This document shows positions 53,829 through 63,423 of a DNA stretch of 64,000 nucleotides, piece by piece. Source of the DNA: Mansonella perstans (Eukaryota; Nematoda; Chromadorea; Rhabditida; Onchocercidae). Every line of letters starts with the position of its first letter. Within the stretch, counting starts at the first letter, position 1. Under the pieces are notes generated by a model that had not been told where the DNA came from, ran no database searches, and worked only from the letters and a program-made list of their open reading frames with translations. The stretch covers positions 107,434 through 171,433 of the forward strand of contig JBAMDO010000118.1 of NCBI GenBank assembly GCA_037074765.1. Reading direction: 5' to 3'. A program made the position numbers and the translations under genes.

Positions 53829-54202
53829 ATCTGATATGTGGATTCCGTTATGTTCCAAATCTTTAGGAGATATAGTGAATATGTGTTGTGGATCATAGCT
53901 TCAATTGGATCTTAAATATTAATATTAATTTTGCATTTTAATGTCTATTTACGGTGTTTTTAAGAAATGCAAACAGGTTTAACCGTTTGCCTGTTTGTAT
54001 TTTCTTTTTTTTTTCTTTTTTTAAATATCGTTTGAAATCTTATTTTTCACTTGTTTAAAGAGAAGTTTTTCTTTTATTTTATTAGTTTTATATTGTTTGA
54101 AGGATTCGATGTTGTTAAATAAAGAAAAACTCGTTCAGTGCTATGTGATTAATGACAGCAAGTATTCCGGTGATACAGTATACTTTAATTATGAATACGA
54201 TT
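53829..54202. other. 3' UTR of the MEPCE gene
   Basis: AT-rich sequence downstream of the capping-enzyme gene, with an AATAAA near 54118 as likely poly(A) signal. It separates it from the convergent short minus-strand gene. Nothing else seen. Confidence 0.55.
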
Positions 54203-54520
54203 TTAATCCATCGGTCGATATGATTCTGCTTTCATTGTTTTATATACAAAACTGATGAAGCTCACTAGTATGATCAGAAAGTTCGTTGAATATATTTTCC
54301 CGAACATATTCTTTAGCAGCTTTGCCATACCGTAATCCCTATCACGCTTTCTTGCCATGATATTTTCAGTTTGCTTCAGAAGAGGTTTATTTAAAAAAGT
54401 TCTTGTTTGTAAAACTTGAACTCCATTTATTAAGCAATCATCCCCTAATAACTGAGGGATCAAAATTCTCTGAATTTGATGAAATTTCAATTTATATTGA
54501 TTGAACAAATAGGTTCTCAT
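54203..54520 (-). CDS. Unrecognised 105-residue protein with C-terminal membrane segment
   Basis: Single open frame without introns; I do not recognise the family. An acceptor-like CACAG lies two bases before the ATG, compatible with trans-splicing. The N-terminal half is basic and amphipathic (MRTYLFNQYKLKFHQIQRIL), the middle contains ARKRDRDYG, and residues ~80-95 form one hydrophobic helix (NFLIILVSFISFVY) followed by a short polar tail. That architecture suits a small single-pass membrane protein, perhaps mitochondrial, but this is inference. It is head to head with the gene at 54865, 344 bases apart. It could still be a chance frame: 105 codons is long but not decisive at this AT content. 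Confidence 0.45.
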   Translation of the reverse strand: MRTYLFNQYKLKFHQIQRILIPQLLGDDCLINGVQVLQTRTFLNKPLLKQTENIMARKRDRDYGMAKLLKNMFGKIYSTNFLIILVSFISFVYKTMKAESYRPMD

Positions 54521-54862
54521 GACTGTGCCGAAATATGTGTTTTATGTGATCCGGTTATTCAGGAAGTGAAGTAAATTTATTGATGTCAAAAAACTGTTAT
54601 TTGAAGTGCATATTCGTTCAGATGAAAATTAATACTGATTTGAATATTTTTAGTTTTGTTGCTGATAACGTAATGATCTTTCTTTAATTTTAAGAACACT
54701 CAACTAATTGCTAGCGTGAAACTTTGATCTTTTGGAGTTTAATTAAAGGAAAATCCAACAAATATTTGATGGAAGTTTTTTTTTTCTATTTTGATGCAAA
54801 AGCTATTGATTAAACAAAAATTTCTCTGCAGAATCTTTACTTTTCGTCTATTCTATTTTCAG
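54521..54862. promoter_or_regulatory. Short divergent spacer between two intronless genes
   Basis: About 340 bases between the minus-strand 105-residue gene and the plus-strand 503-residue gene. If both are real it must serve as a bidirectional promoter. The right end is a strong acceptor (TATTTTCAG, 54861-54862) two bases before the next ATG. Confidence 0.4.
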
Positions 54863-54864
54863 AG

Positions 54865-56376
54865 ATGGAGTGGCCAGAATTCGATTTTTCGCATAATTCG
54901 TATATTCAATCACAGCGATTGTCAAGTGCTGGAAAATTGACTTGTGGCTTGAAAAAAAATCGTCCTAAAACTTGTCGTTCTTTGCCGATCGATTTTGAAA
55001 ATATCAAATCAAGGAAGAAAAAAAGTTTAACAAAAAGGAACACTGATCCAAACGAAAATATTACAATCCTACATCAGCAAATGTCGCAGACTAATAACTC
55101 ATCAATGTGCTCACGAGGAGTTCCTTTCCAAATGAATAGGAAAGTAAATACAGAGAGAGTACCACCACTGTCGCCAATCCTTGTCAATGGATTCCTCAGA
55201 AATCCAACAGCACATTCGCCTACGTTTCTGAGAGATTCAAATTTAGATGTAAACAAAATGGTAATATCATCAAAGCATACAAATCCAGTGAATCCATTAG
55301 CAGCTAGTATTTCAGTTTGCGAAGATCCGATTATTCCTGAATCTCCAGAATTTTTATTCACCTCGCCAAATTCGAAAAAATTGCTTTTGCCAAGTGAAAA
55401 TCCAACTTTCTTGTCGCAAAGATCAACGACAAAATCACAAAGTCAAAGTAGCCAGCTTAAATTAAATACTTCTTTTGTTACCGTTACAAAAGAATGCTAT
55501 AATTTGAATTCGAAATCTAGAAAAAGTAGTAAAAAAGCAAATCACAGCACGAAATTGTGTGCATCTTTATCAACAGCAGCTTCATCAGATGCTCATTCTT
55601 TGGATAACTCATCTGTGGATACTCTTTCATTGTCTAAAATTGATTATAAAACTTTGAACAACAACGAAAGTTTTCCAGTCTTAGATTTTATGAATTCTCA
55701 ATTAAGCGTTGAATCTGTCAAATCCACCTCTGTGCGACATACACTAAGCGATGACGATGTTTTCCAAAATCATACCGTATGTGTCGATGATTCCGGAAGT
55801 GTTTGCGAAGAATCTCCTAACTATTTTCTCGATGTAACAATTCATGAAATACAACCGAGTGATCCGAATTTTAATACAGGATATTTTGTACAAAACACAT
55901 GTTCAGCGGAAACAAATCAATTAAACATATTTGATTTTAATGATGGAATTGATGAAGTGACACGTCAAAAGCAATATCATCGATTAAGTAAGTTGGCGGA
56001 AACTCTTAAGAAACGATTATTTATTAGCTCGTCAGATTTAGCTATGTGGAAATGTGAGGAACCGAAGCAAAATCCGGTTAAACGAGTTACAGTGGTTTCT
56101 AATGTAGTGCAATGGGGATTTTGCTGGACGTTAGTAAAGAATATCACCGATTCCAAAATTATCCATATTGTGGATTCCGAACCAATGAATAGCACTAAGA
56201 ACGTGCAATCTAAAAATAGAAATCAAACAAGAAATATTGGTGATGATCAAGAAGGTCGAGAATGCCATGATTTAGTACAGCGAACTTTAGGGAAAACTTT
56301 CTCTCTTTACCAGCCACTTTCGAAGTTGTATACTTCCTCGGGTGAGTTTATTTTATCTCCTCGTTATTATCGTTGA
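54865..56376 (+). CDS. Unrecognised Ser/Asn-rich 503-residue protein
   Basis: Intronless open frame of 503 residues, remarkable among the multi-exon genes here. ATG lies two bases after a canonical acceptor (54861-54862), a strong sign of trans-splicing and a real start. Residues 1-360 look disordered: many Ser, Thr and Asn, basic clusters (KSRKKKSLTKR), and repeated Ser-Pro sites (PPLSPIL, HSPTF, PESPEF, TSPN, ESPNY). The last ~140 residues are more ordered: RLSKLAETLKKRLFISSSDL, then WKCEE, VVQWGFCWTLV and QRTLGKTFSLYQPLSKLY. KRLF fits a cyclin-docking pattern, so a CDK substrate is a possible guess, no more. A strong donor (GGTGAGTTT, 56341) near the end could replace the last 11 residues by an alternative exon starting ~56434. 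No domain recognised. Confidence 0.8.
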   Translation: MEWPEFDFSHNSYIQSQRLSSAGKLTCGLKKNRPKTCRSLPIDFENIKSRKKKSLTKRNTDPNENITILHQQMSQTNNSSMCSRGVPFQMNRKVNTERVPPLSPILVNGFLRNPTAHSPTFLRDSNLDVNKMVISSKHTNPVNPLAASISVCEDPIIPESPEFLFTSPNSKKLLLPSENPTFLSQRSTTKSQSQSSQLKLNTSFVTVTKECYNLNSKSRKSSKKANHSTKLCASLSTAASSDAHSLDNSSVDTLSLSKIDYKTLNNNESFPVLDFMNSQLSVESVKSTSVRHTLSDDDVFQNHTVCVDDSGSVCEESPNYFLDVTIHEIQPSDPNFNTGYFVQNTCSAETNQLNIFDFNDGIDEVTRQKQYHRLSKLAETLKKRLFISSSDLAMWKCEEPKQNPVKRVTVVSNVVQWGFCWTLVKNITDSKIIHIVDSEPMNSTKNVQSKNRNQTRNIGDDQEGRECHDLVQRTLGKTFSLYQPLSKLYTSSGEFILSPRYYR

Positions 56377-56848
56377 ATGTACTCAAAAAAAACATATCGA
56401 GATTAGTTTCTACATCAATTAAAAAAAAAAATTGCAGTTATCTTTAGCATCGCAGTGTTGTTGGGGCAATGAAATTTTCTGAATGGGATTCACTCTCGTT
56501 ATGGGAAATATGAGTACATTTTCAAGTAAACTGTATACCAAATTATCCAATTTTGAAATTTTCTAGATGATAAATGATGTTTGACGACTTTTATTTTGTG
56601 CAACTGGTGCATGATTACTCTTCTGAAATACATTCCGAATGATTATTAGAAATGATATCTTGATTAACTTGTTAAACAGCAGAAATTCTTAAACACATAA
56701 ATTATTTAAAATTTTCGTTTATCTTAGCACCTCAATTTTTTTCCAAAAAAAGAAGATATATGAATGTTTCTATAGCAACTTTTAAGGTAATTATGTGCTC
56801 CATTGCTGTATGTAAGAATTAGTTTATCATTGTTGCATTAATCATTCC
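56377..56848. other. Gene-free spacer before the peptide array
   Basis: Downstream region of the 503-residue gene. An acceptor at ~56433 opens a short frame (VIFSIAVLLGQ) that could be an alternative last exon. Otherwise AT-rich with no recognisable feature. Confidence 0.45.
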
Positions 56849-56980
56849 AGTTTATCTTTGTTCTGAAGCAACTTTATCCTTCCAATTCTGATATATCTGT
56901 CATCATAAATGACACATATTTAAAAATGGATTCATAAATGCTGACATTCGATAGATACCACAGCATAATTCATTTCAGAA
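56849..56980 (+). promoter_or_regulatory. Array upstream block, copy 1
   Basis: Diverged version of the block that precedes every member of the peptide array: TTCTGAAGCAACTTTATCC, a TCTG..TCATCA part, TTTAAAAATGGATTCATAAA, ATTCGATAGA and CATAATTCATTTCAG directly before the ATG. The final CAG is probably a trans-splice acceptor. Confidence 0.65.
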
Positions 56981-57091
56981 ATGTCGAAGTTGCCATTAGT
57001 TCAAATGTGGCGAAATTTGTTATTATTCCTTATTTTTTTTTCATTTATTGTGTTACATGCAATATCGAAGTTGGTAAGATCTAAAGAATAA
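56981..57091 (+). pseudogene. Array member 1, frameshifted signal peptide copy
   Basis: Reads MSKLPLVQMWRNLLLFLIF as in the other members, but a longer T run (eight or more T) shifts the frame after this point, so the usual I-I-Y-C end of the signal peptide becomes S-F-I-V-L-H and the frame stops at 57091 (36 residues). The Gly/Pro tail is missing. A GTAAGA donor at 57074 could join a further exon but none fits well. Likely a decaying copy, though a short secreted peptide cannot be excluded. Confidence 0.6.
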
Positions 57092-57255
57092 ACTGCTCTA
57101 ATTGTCCAATACAATGAAATAACTACCCAATATAATAAAGTATCTTTCAGAGTTTCAGAGCCTGTTTGCGCAATTATACTTATGTACACGTTTATTGATA
57201 TCATGTTAACTTAAAAAATTAAACATGATCCAAAAACAATATCATTAAACATAAC

Positions 57256-58062
57256 CTAATACAATCTAATCTTATTAAACAAGTTTAAGAAAATACATGT
57301 TAATGAAAATATCCATTGCAATAAGTCTTCTTGAGAGAAAATTGCACAAGATCTTGAAGAACAGTTGCCCTGACGTTGAGCCGAAGAGTACAACGAACTA
57401 ACTGTCCAACAGCCAAAATCAGATACGCCACCTCCACGTCCACGTCCACCTCCACCTCCACCTCCACCTCCACCTCCACCTCCACCTCCACCTCCACCTC
57501 CACCTCCACCTCCACCTCCACCTCCAGCTCTATCTGCATCTAAAGCATAGCATAATACAAACATAATCCAATATAATTAACCTATTACAAAAAAATGAAG
57601 TATTGCCCAATTTGTTCGTTAAATTCAATGTGAAACATTTAACATTTTAATAACACTAAAATAACAATGAAAAAATATTTTTACTGAATTTTAAAAATAT
57701 TTGCCAATGCAACATAAATTCTAGGCCAAAAAGAATGGTTCGACGCAGCTGAATTAATTGATAAGGTTCCTCTGTATAACGTTTCGTAACAGAGAGTAGC
57801 ATTATGATTTGGCTTGGCTATCAGGACCGTTTAAATTCATAAAAGTGATAATGGGTTAGGTTAGTAATAGTTTAAAAAAATAAATGAGGTATTTTCTTTT
57901 CATATATTTTTATGATAATTTTTGTGAATTTTGTCTTTTCATCATTCTGTGAATTTTACCTCGAGCAGCTAGTGGTTGAGGTCTTTGTTGAGCACAATAA
58001 ATGATGAAAATAAGGAACAGCAACAAATTTCGCCACAACTGAACTGATAACAACTTCGACAT
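57256..58062 (-). CDS. Array member 2, secreted glycine-repeat peptide with lost stop
   Basis: Two exons, 58062-57960 and 57539-57256, phase 1 junction (Arg-Gly to Asp). Exon 1 encodes a signal peptide (MSKLLSVQLWRNLLLFLIF then I-I-Y-C) and a short linker AQQRPQPLAAR. Exon 2 gives DADRA, 27 consecutive Gly encoded by GGAGGT hexamers, GRGRGGG and then 56 more residues rich in Ser, Cys and hydrophobics. In the paralog at 61529 the frame stops where this copy changes GCCTAA to GGCGTA, so the last 56 residues are translated former 3' UTR; total 128 residues. Expressed and secreted status is inferred. A canonical acceptor sits three bases before the ATG. No homologous family recognised. Confidence 0.72.
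57432..57527. repeat. (CCACCT)n hexamer repeat coding for polyglycine
   Basis: About 14 near-perfect CCACCT units on the plus strand, flanked by CCACGT variants. On the coding strand it is GGAGGT, i.e. Gly-Gly. The paralogous tract in unit B has only about six units, so the tract is length-variable between copies. Confidence 0.9.
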
Positions 58063-59278
58063 ACTCTGAAATGAATTATGCTGCAGTTTCTATCGAACGT
58101 TAGCATTTATGAATCCGTTTTTAAATTTGTGTCATTTAGGAATTTAGCTTTGATGACAGAATCATCAGAACTGGAAAGATAAAGTTGCTTCAGAAGGTTA
58201 CTCCTAATAACTTCTAAATCCTAGTCCCTATTGCTCTTGTAACATTTCTGAAATCATTAAATACTCAAATTATTTTCCTCAATAACGAATGAAAGAATGA
58301 CAAAAAAATTAATGGTTCACATCAAAACAAATTGCGCTTTATGTACTTCGATGGCGGGAATAGTGAATAGATTTTGTATGGTATTGTTTACGTGTTTAAC
58401 AATCCGTTCTTCGACAACCTATTTTTCCGCTTTTCTTTATTGAATGGCAAAAAAACGAACGATAAAAATAAGATTTACCATTAATCATTTTATCTCTCAA
58501 TGATAACAAATCATCGGCCATCTTTTATAACAAAATAGAGCAGTGAAAAGAAATTTTCTATCAAATTCTCTCTCCTTAATCTGTTCATTTAGAATTTCAA
58601 TTTCAATTTTATTTCATCATTATGGAAATATTGTAGAAAAGCAGAAATTTTGGTGCACTGTGCAATGTGCTTTGTTGCGAAACTTTTTGACAAAGGAATT
58701 TGACAGGAAAATTTGTTTCAAGAAAAATAATGCACAGAGGATTTAGAATGTAAATTATATAAAATAAAAATTGTTGATAATTTGTTAATACTTTAAGATA
58801 AAATGACTGACAGTAAACCTAATTTTATCGCACTATTTTCATCATTCCCTTTCATTTGATCCATCTTAATTCATTCTTTCACTATTTGATAAACAAAAGC
58901 GAAAAAAAAGAGAATGCCGAAGAAAAATACGAATCGTTTGAATGTGTCTATAATACCAAAATATTCACTGCTTCCGTCATCGAAGTATATAATGCGGGAT
59001 TTGTTTTGATAAGAACCATTAATAGTTTTTTATTCCTCTTTTCGTTATTGAGTAAAATACTTGATGTATTATGGTGATTTCAGAGGCATTATAGTAGCAA
59101 AAGATACTAAGAGTAGCAGTGGGTATTAGGAAATTAGGAACAACTTTCTGAAGCAATCTTGTTCTTCCAATTCTGATGATTCTATCGTCAAAGAGGAGTT
59201 CTTAAATGATTCAAATTTAAAAATGGATTCATAAATATTAACATTCGATAGAAAGCACAACATAATTCATTTCAGAGT
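58063..59278. promoter_or_regulatory. Head-to-head spacer of array unit A (bidirectional promoter)
   Basis: 1216 bases between the divergent starts of members 2 and 3. Its two ends carry the same ~140 base block in opposite orientation: CTGAAGCAA, an inverted element TGATGATTCTGTCATCA or TGATGATTCTATCGTCA, a TTTAAAAA stretch, ATTCGATAGAAA and CATAATTCATTTCAGAGT ending at the ATG. The spacer is almost identical to that of unit B. A 73-codon open frame (58856-59077) inside it is disrupted in unit B and is not coding. Confidence 0.65.
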
Positions 59279-59558
59279 ATGAAGTGGCTATTAATTCAGA
59301 CGTGCCGAAATTTTTTGTTATTCCTTATTTTCATCATTCATTGTATGGGCAATGCAGGCATGGGTAAGCTGTTGAAAAAGTTCACAAAAAGGATTTCAAG
59401 TTATGAAAACAATGCCTAATTTTCACTTTTGATAAATGTAAACAGTCGTGATAGCTAAGCCGAATCTGTAAGAGGTTAATTATATTGGATTATGTTTGTA
59501 AATATTATGTTATGATTTAGGAGGAGGAGCAGGACCACCAGCACAAGGAGGAAGATAA
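59279..59558 (+). CDS. Array member 3, secreted Gly/Pro-rich peptide
   Basis: Two exons, 59279-59363 and 59521-59558 (intron 157 bases, GTAAGC to TTTAG). Exon 1: signal peptide MKWLLIQTCRNFLLFLIF then I-I-H-C and MGNAGM. Exon 2: GGGAGPPAQGGR and stop; 40 residues in all, so the mature part is only about 15-17 residues. Acceptor TTTCAG lies three bases before the ATG. The 3' part to AATAAA (59766) is homologous to that of the other members. The sister copy at 63424 has no intron. Function unknown; very small Gly-rich secreted peptides include cuticle-associated and antimicrobial types in nematodes, but nothing here decides. Confidence 0.7.
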
Positions 59559-59771
59559 CCCGTAGCACCAGCAGATCAAGGACGGGTAATGTAGCCAAAA
59601 AAAAAACAGTCCATAACGCTGACTTAATTTTGGCTATCAGACTGTTAGTTCATATCATCTCCTCATCTTTAACGTTCCATTGTCAGATGCGTCAAACAAC
59701 TGTCTTCTTCAACACTGTTGTGCATTTTCAGTCAATAAGCCTTAATTCCAATGGATGTTTTCATCAATAAA

Positions 59772-60464
59772 TATTATCGTAGAAATGTTTAATTACATTA
59801 GATTATATTGGATTATGTTTAATTATATTGGATAGCATGATATCAACAAACATGTAAGTATGGCTGTATTTAGATAAGAGAATAAAAATGGTAAAAATAC
59901 GTCGGTCGCTAACAATGCTAATCACCAAATAAATTCGTTGTCAATCTGACCATTAGAAATTGACTATAAAAATATGTTGGAAGAATTTCTCAGACTCAAT
60001 GCAATTTCCTGGCATCAATTGTTTCAAGTTTGATAAATCATTTGTCTAAAACTATACACCGTCGGCAAACATTCATCTTCTATCTAATTCCCAAAGGTCA
60101 TGTGAAAATATTGTAAACCAAACCCACTTATCTTCGCTATAAAGATTAGCATCTACCCAAATTTTCATCCTTTGTCATCAATCCTTTTATATTATCCTTC
60201 GATAGCTTTCTTTTCGCTCTACACTTTTCTCATGTTGAAGAAGCAGGCATTAACTACGGATAGTAATATATAAATCGTCGCTTTGAGCAGGAAAAGTCTC
60301 ATTTCTTCCAAAAATTTGGAATAATAGCAGCTAGAAAGGTGCTGTTTCTCATCCATCCAACAACAAATGAATAATGTTAAGTAAATGAGTTAAATAAACG
60401 GACTAAAAATAGAGTAAAACCATTAGCCGTATGAAATGCAATTTAATGAGTAATCTATACAATA
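59772..60464. other. Spacer between array unit A and the relic copy
   Basis: The first ~270 bases after the poly(A) signal are duplicated in unit B (63716-64000). The rest is AT-rich single-copy sequence as far as this window shows. TAATTATATTGGATTATGTT-like motifs recur several times here and in the array introns. No gene seen. Confidence 0.5.
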
Positions 60465-60527
60465 TGAAGATCTCCATGAATTCATCATTTATTCATAATT
60501 TATTGATGTTTTTATCAAATACATTTA

Positions 60528-60584
60528 TGAAATAAGGAATAATAACAAATTTCGCCAGATTTGAACTAATAGCGACTTCGATAT
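60528..60584 (-). pseudogene. Array member 4, decayed signal-peptide copy
   Basis: Matches the first exon of the family, but the start codon is ATA, the preceding acceptor CAG has become TGG, and the frame ends in TCATAA after SKSLLVQIWRNLLLFLIS. The upstream block (60593-60730) is recognisable too, including TTTGATGACAGAATCGTCAG. This is a relic of an older unit of the array. Confidence 0.75.
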
Positions 60585-61250
60585 ATTCCAAAATGAATTA
60601 TATTGTGGTTTTTATCGAATGTTAGCATTTATGAAATTCATTGTTAAATTTGTATTATATAAGAATTTCTCTTTGATGACAGAATCGTCAGAGTTAAAAG
60701 GATAAGGTTGCTTCAGAAGGCTACTTGTAGCATTCCTGAAGTCACCGGAGCACTTCAAGCATTTTTCAATAAAAAAGGGATGAGGAAATTATTAATGGTT
60801 AATATCAAAACAAATGGTGCTTTCTATACTTTGACAACGGAAGCAGTGAATGTAATTTGCCTGGTATTGTAGATGCGTTAAACAATTCCGTTTTTCAGCA
60901 ATCTGTTTTTTTTCCGCTTTTGTTTATTGAATAAGAAATAAATTAAAGTGGATAAATAGAAAAGCAATGATGCAAACGATGCGATAAAATTGGATCTCAA
61001 CTACCTTACAACAAAATATTAGCAATCTTTTATAACAAAATGCAAAGAGAATAATGTCTATTTAATGTATTTCCTTCAATTTTCTACCGCAAAAATTTTT
61101 TTTGAAATTTTTTAATTTGTTCAGAACTGAATAAAGTGATGGAAACTTATATCAAATATTTCATTTTTTTCGCCAAACTTGAAGTAACTTTAATAGCTTT
61201 TGTTCCGCAGTATTTTTTTTTGAATTTTCATAAAAATTCATTTAAACTAA
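60585..61250. other. Remnant of an older array unit
   Basis: Weak but continuous similarity to the head-to-head spacers (for example ATCAAAACAAAT, CTTT.TACTTTGA, GTATTGT) up to about 61050, then unrelated AT-rich sequence up to the sharp left boundary of unit B at 61251. No intact gene. Confidence 0.55.
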
Positions 61251-61528
61251 AGCCTGTTTGCGCAACTATACTTATGTACAGGTTTACTGATATCATGTTA
61301 ACTTAAAAAATTAAACATGATCCAAAAACAATATCATTAAACATAACCCAATACAATCTAATCTAATTAAACAAGTCTAAGAAAATATATATTAATGAAA
61401 ATATCCATTGCAATAAGTCTTCTTGAGAGAAAATTGCACAAGATCTTGAAGAACAGTTGTCCTGACGTACGTGACGTTGAGCGACGAGTACAACGATGTG
61501 AACTAACTGTCCAACAGCCAAAATCAGA

Positions 61529-62148
61529 TTAGGCAGCTGCAGGTTCATTTCCACCTCTACCTCCACCTCCACCTCCACCTCCACCTCCACCTCCAGCTCT
61601 ATCTGCATCTAAAGCATAGCATAATGCAAACATAATCCAATATAATTAACCTATTACAAAAAAATTAAATATTTTGGTGCCCAATTTGTTCGCTAAATTC
61701 AATATGAAACATTTAGCATTTTAATAACACTAAAATAACAATGAAAAAGTATTTTTACTGAATTTTAAAAATATTTGCCAATGCAACATAAATTCTAGGC
61801 CAAAAAGAATGATTCGACGCAGCCGAATTAATTGATAAGGCTCCTCTGTATAACTTTCCGTAACAGACAGCATCACTATGATTTGGCTTAGCTATCAGGA
61901 CCGTTTAAATTCATAAAAGTGATAATGGGTTAGGTTAGTAATAATAGATTATTTTAAAAAAATAAATGAGGTATTTTCTTTTCATATATTTTTATGATAA
62001 TTTTTGAATTTTGTCTTTTCATCATTCTGTGAATTTTACTTTGAGCAGCATTGTTCATCATATTAGGTCCTTGTTGAGAACAATAAATGATGAAAATAAG
62101 AAACAGCAACAAATTTCGCCACATCTGAACTGATAACAACTCCGACAT
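61529..62148 (-). CDS. Array member 5, secreted polyglycine peptide
   Basis: Two exons, 62148-62040 and 61608-61529, phase 1 junction. Exon 1: signal peptide MSELLSVQMWRNLLLFLIF then I-I-Y-C, followed by SQQGPNMMNNAAQ. Exon 2: NADRA, 12 consecutive Gly from GGAGGT hexamers, RGGNEPAAA and TAA; 62 residues. Acceptor TTTCAG lies three bases before the ATG. This copy shows the original stop codon that member 2 has lost. If the donor is skipped, translation runs into the intron for 36 more residues; the spliced form is preferred because exon 2 has the same phase and acceptor in both copies. Confidence 0.72.
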
Positions 62149-63423
62149 ACTCTGAAATGAATTATGTCGCAATTTCTATCGCACGTTAGCATTTATGAAT
62201 CCGTTTTTAAATTTGTGTCGTTTAAGAATTTCGCTTTGGTGACAGAATCGTCAGAACTGGAAAGACAAAGTTGCTTCAGAAAGTTACTCCTAATAACTTC
62301 TAAATCCTAGTACTTATTGCTCCTGTAACATTTCTGAAATCATTAAATACTCAAATTATTTTCCTCAATAACGAATGAAAGAATGATAAAGAAATTAATG
62401 GTTCACATCAAAACAAAATGCGCTTTATATACTTCGATGGCGGGAATAGTGAATATATTTGTATGGTATTGTTTACGTGTTTAACAATTCCGTTCTTCGA
62501 CAACCTATTTTTCCGCTTTTGTTTATTGAATGGCAAAAAAACGAATTAAAGTGGATAAATAGAAAAGCAGTGATGTAAATGAATGCGATAAAAATAAGAT
62601 TTATCATTAATCATTTTATCTCTCAATGATAACAAATCATCGGCCATCTTTTATAACAAAATAAAGCAGTGAAAGGAAATTTTCTATCAAATTCTCTCTC
62701 CTTAATCTGTTCATTAAGAATTTCAATTCGATTTTATTTCATCATTATGGAAATTTTGTAGAAAAGCAGAAATTTTGGTGCACTGTGCAATGTGCTTTGT
62801 TGCGAAACTTTTTGACGAAAAGAATTTGACAGAGAAATTTGTTTCAAGAAAACTAATGCACAGAAGATTTAGAATGTAAATTATATTAAATAACAATTCT
62901 TCTTTTTATAAAAGATTGTTGGTAATTTGTTAATATTGCAAGATAAAATGACTAATAGTAAACCTGATTTTATCGCACTATTTTCATCATTCCCTTTCAT
63001 TTGATCCATCTTAATTCATTTTTTCTCTATTTGATAAACAAAAGCGAAAAAAACAGATTGCCGAACAAAAATACGAATCGTTTGAATGTGTCTATAATAC
63101 CAGAATATTCACTGCTTCCGTTATCGAAGTATATAATGCGGGATTTGTTTTGATAAGAACCATTAATAGTTTTGTCATTCCTCTTTTCGTTATTGAGTAA
63201 AATACTTGAAGTGTTATAATGATTTCAGAGGCATTATAGTAGTAAAAGATACTAAGAGTAGCAGTGGGTATTAGGAAATTAGGAACAACCTTCTGAAGCA
63301 ACCATATTCTTCTAATTCTGATGATTCTATCGTCAAAGAGGAGTTCTTAAATGATTCAAATTTAAAAATGGATTCATAAATATTAACATTCGATAGAAAC
63401 CGCAACATAATTCATTTCAGAGT
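62149..63423. promoter_or_regulatory. Head-to-head spacer of array unit B (bidirectional promoter)
   Basis: 1275 bases between divergent members 5 and 6, nearly identical to 58063-59278. Both ends again carry the shared block (CTGAAGCAA, TGATGATTCT, ATTCGATAGAAA, CATAATTCATTTCAGAGT). Conservation across the whole spacer reflects recent duplication; the conservation between its two opposite ends is older and more telling. Confidence 0.65.

Larger units (their letters stand above)
57159..60039. repeat. Array unit A of a ~4.1 kb tandem duplication
   Basis: Starting at AGCCTGTTTGCGCAA this segment matches 61251-64000 base for base with scattered differences, at an offset of 4092 at the left and shrinking to about 3935 at the right, mostly because of an intron present only in this unit. 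Each unit contains a minus-strand peptide gene, a ~1.2 kb head-to-head spacer and a plus-strand peptide gene. Confidence 0.9.

Noticed and set aside
57300..57539. Open frames reading Glu-Val repeats here and at 61363-61608
   Set aside because: Alternative frame of the GGAGGT tract. The Gly frame is the one that joins the signal-peptide exon in phase in both copies.
58856..59077. Conserved open frame in the head-to-head spacer
   Set aside because: The aligned region in unit B carries a small indel that breaks the frame, so conservation is due to duplication and not coding.
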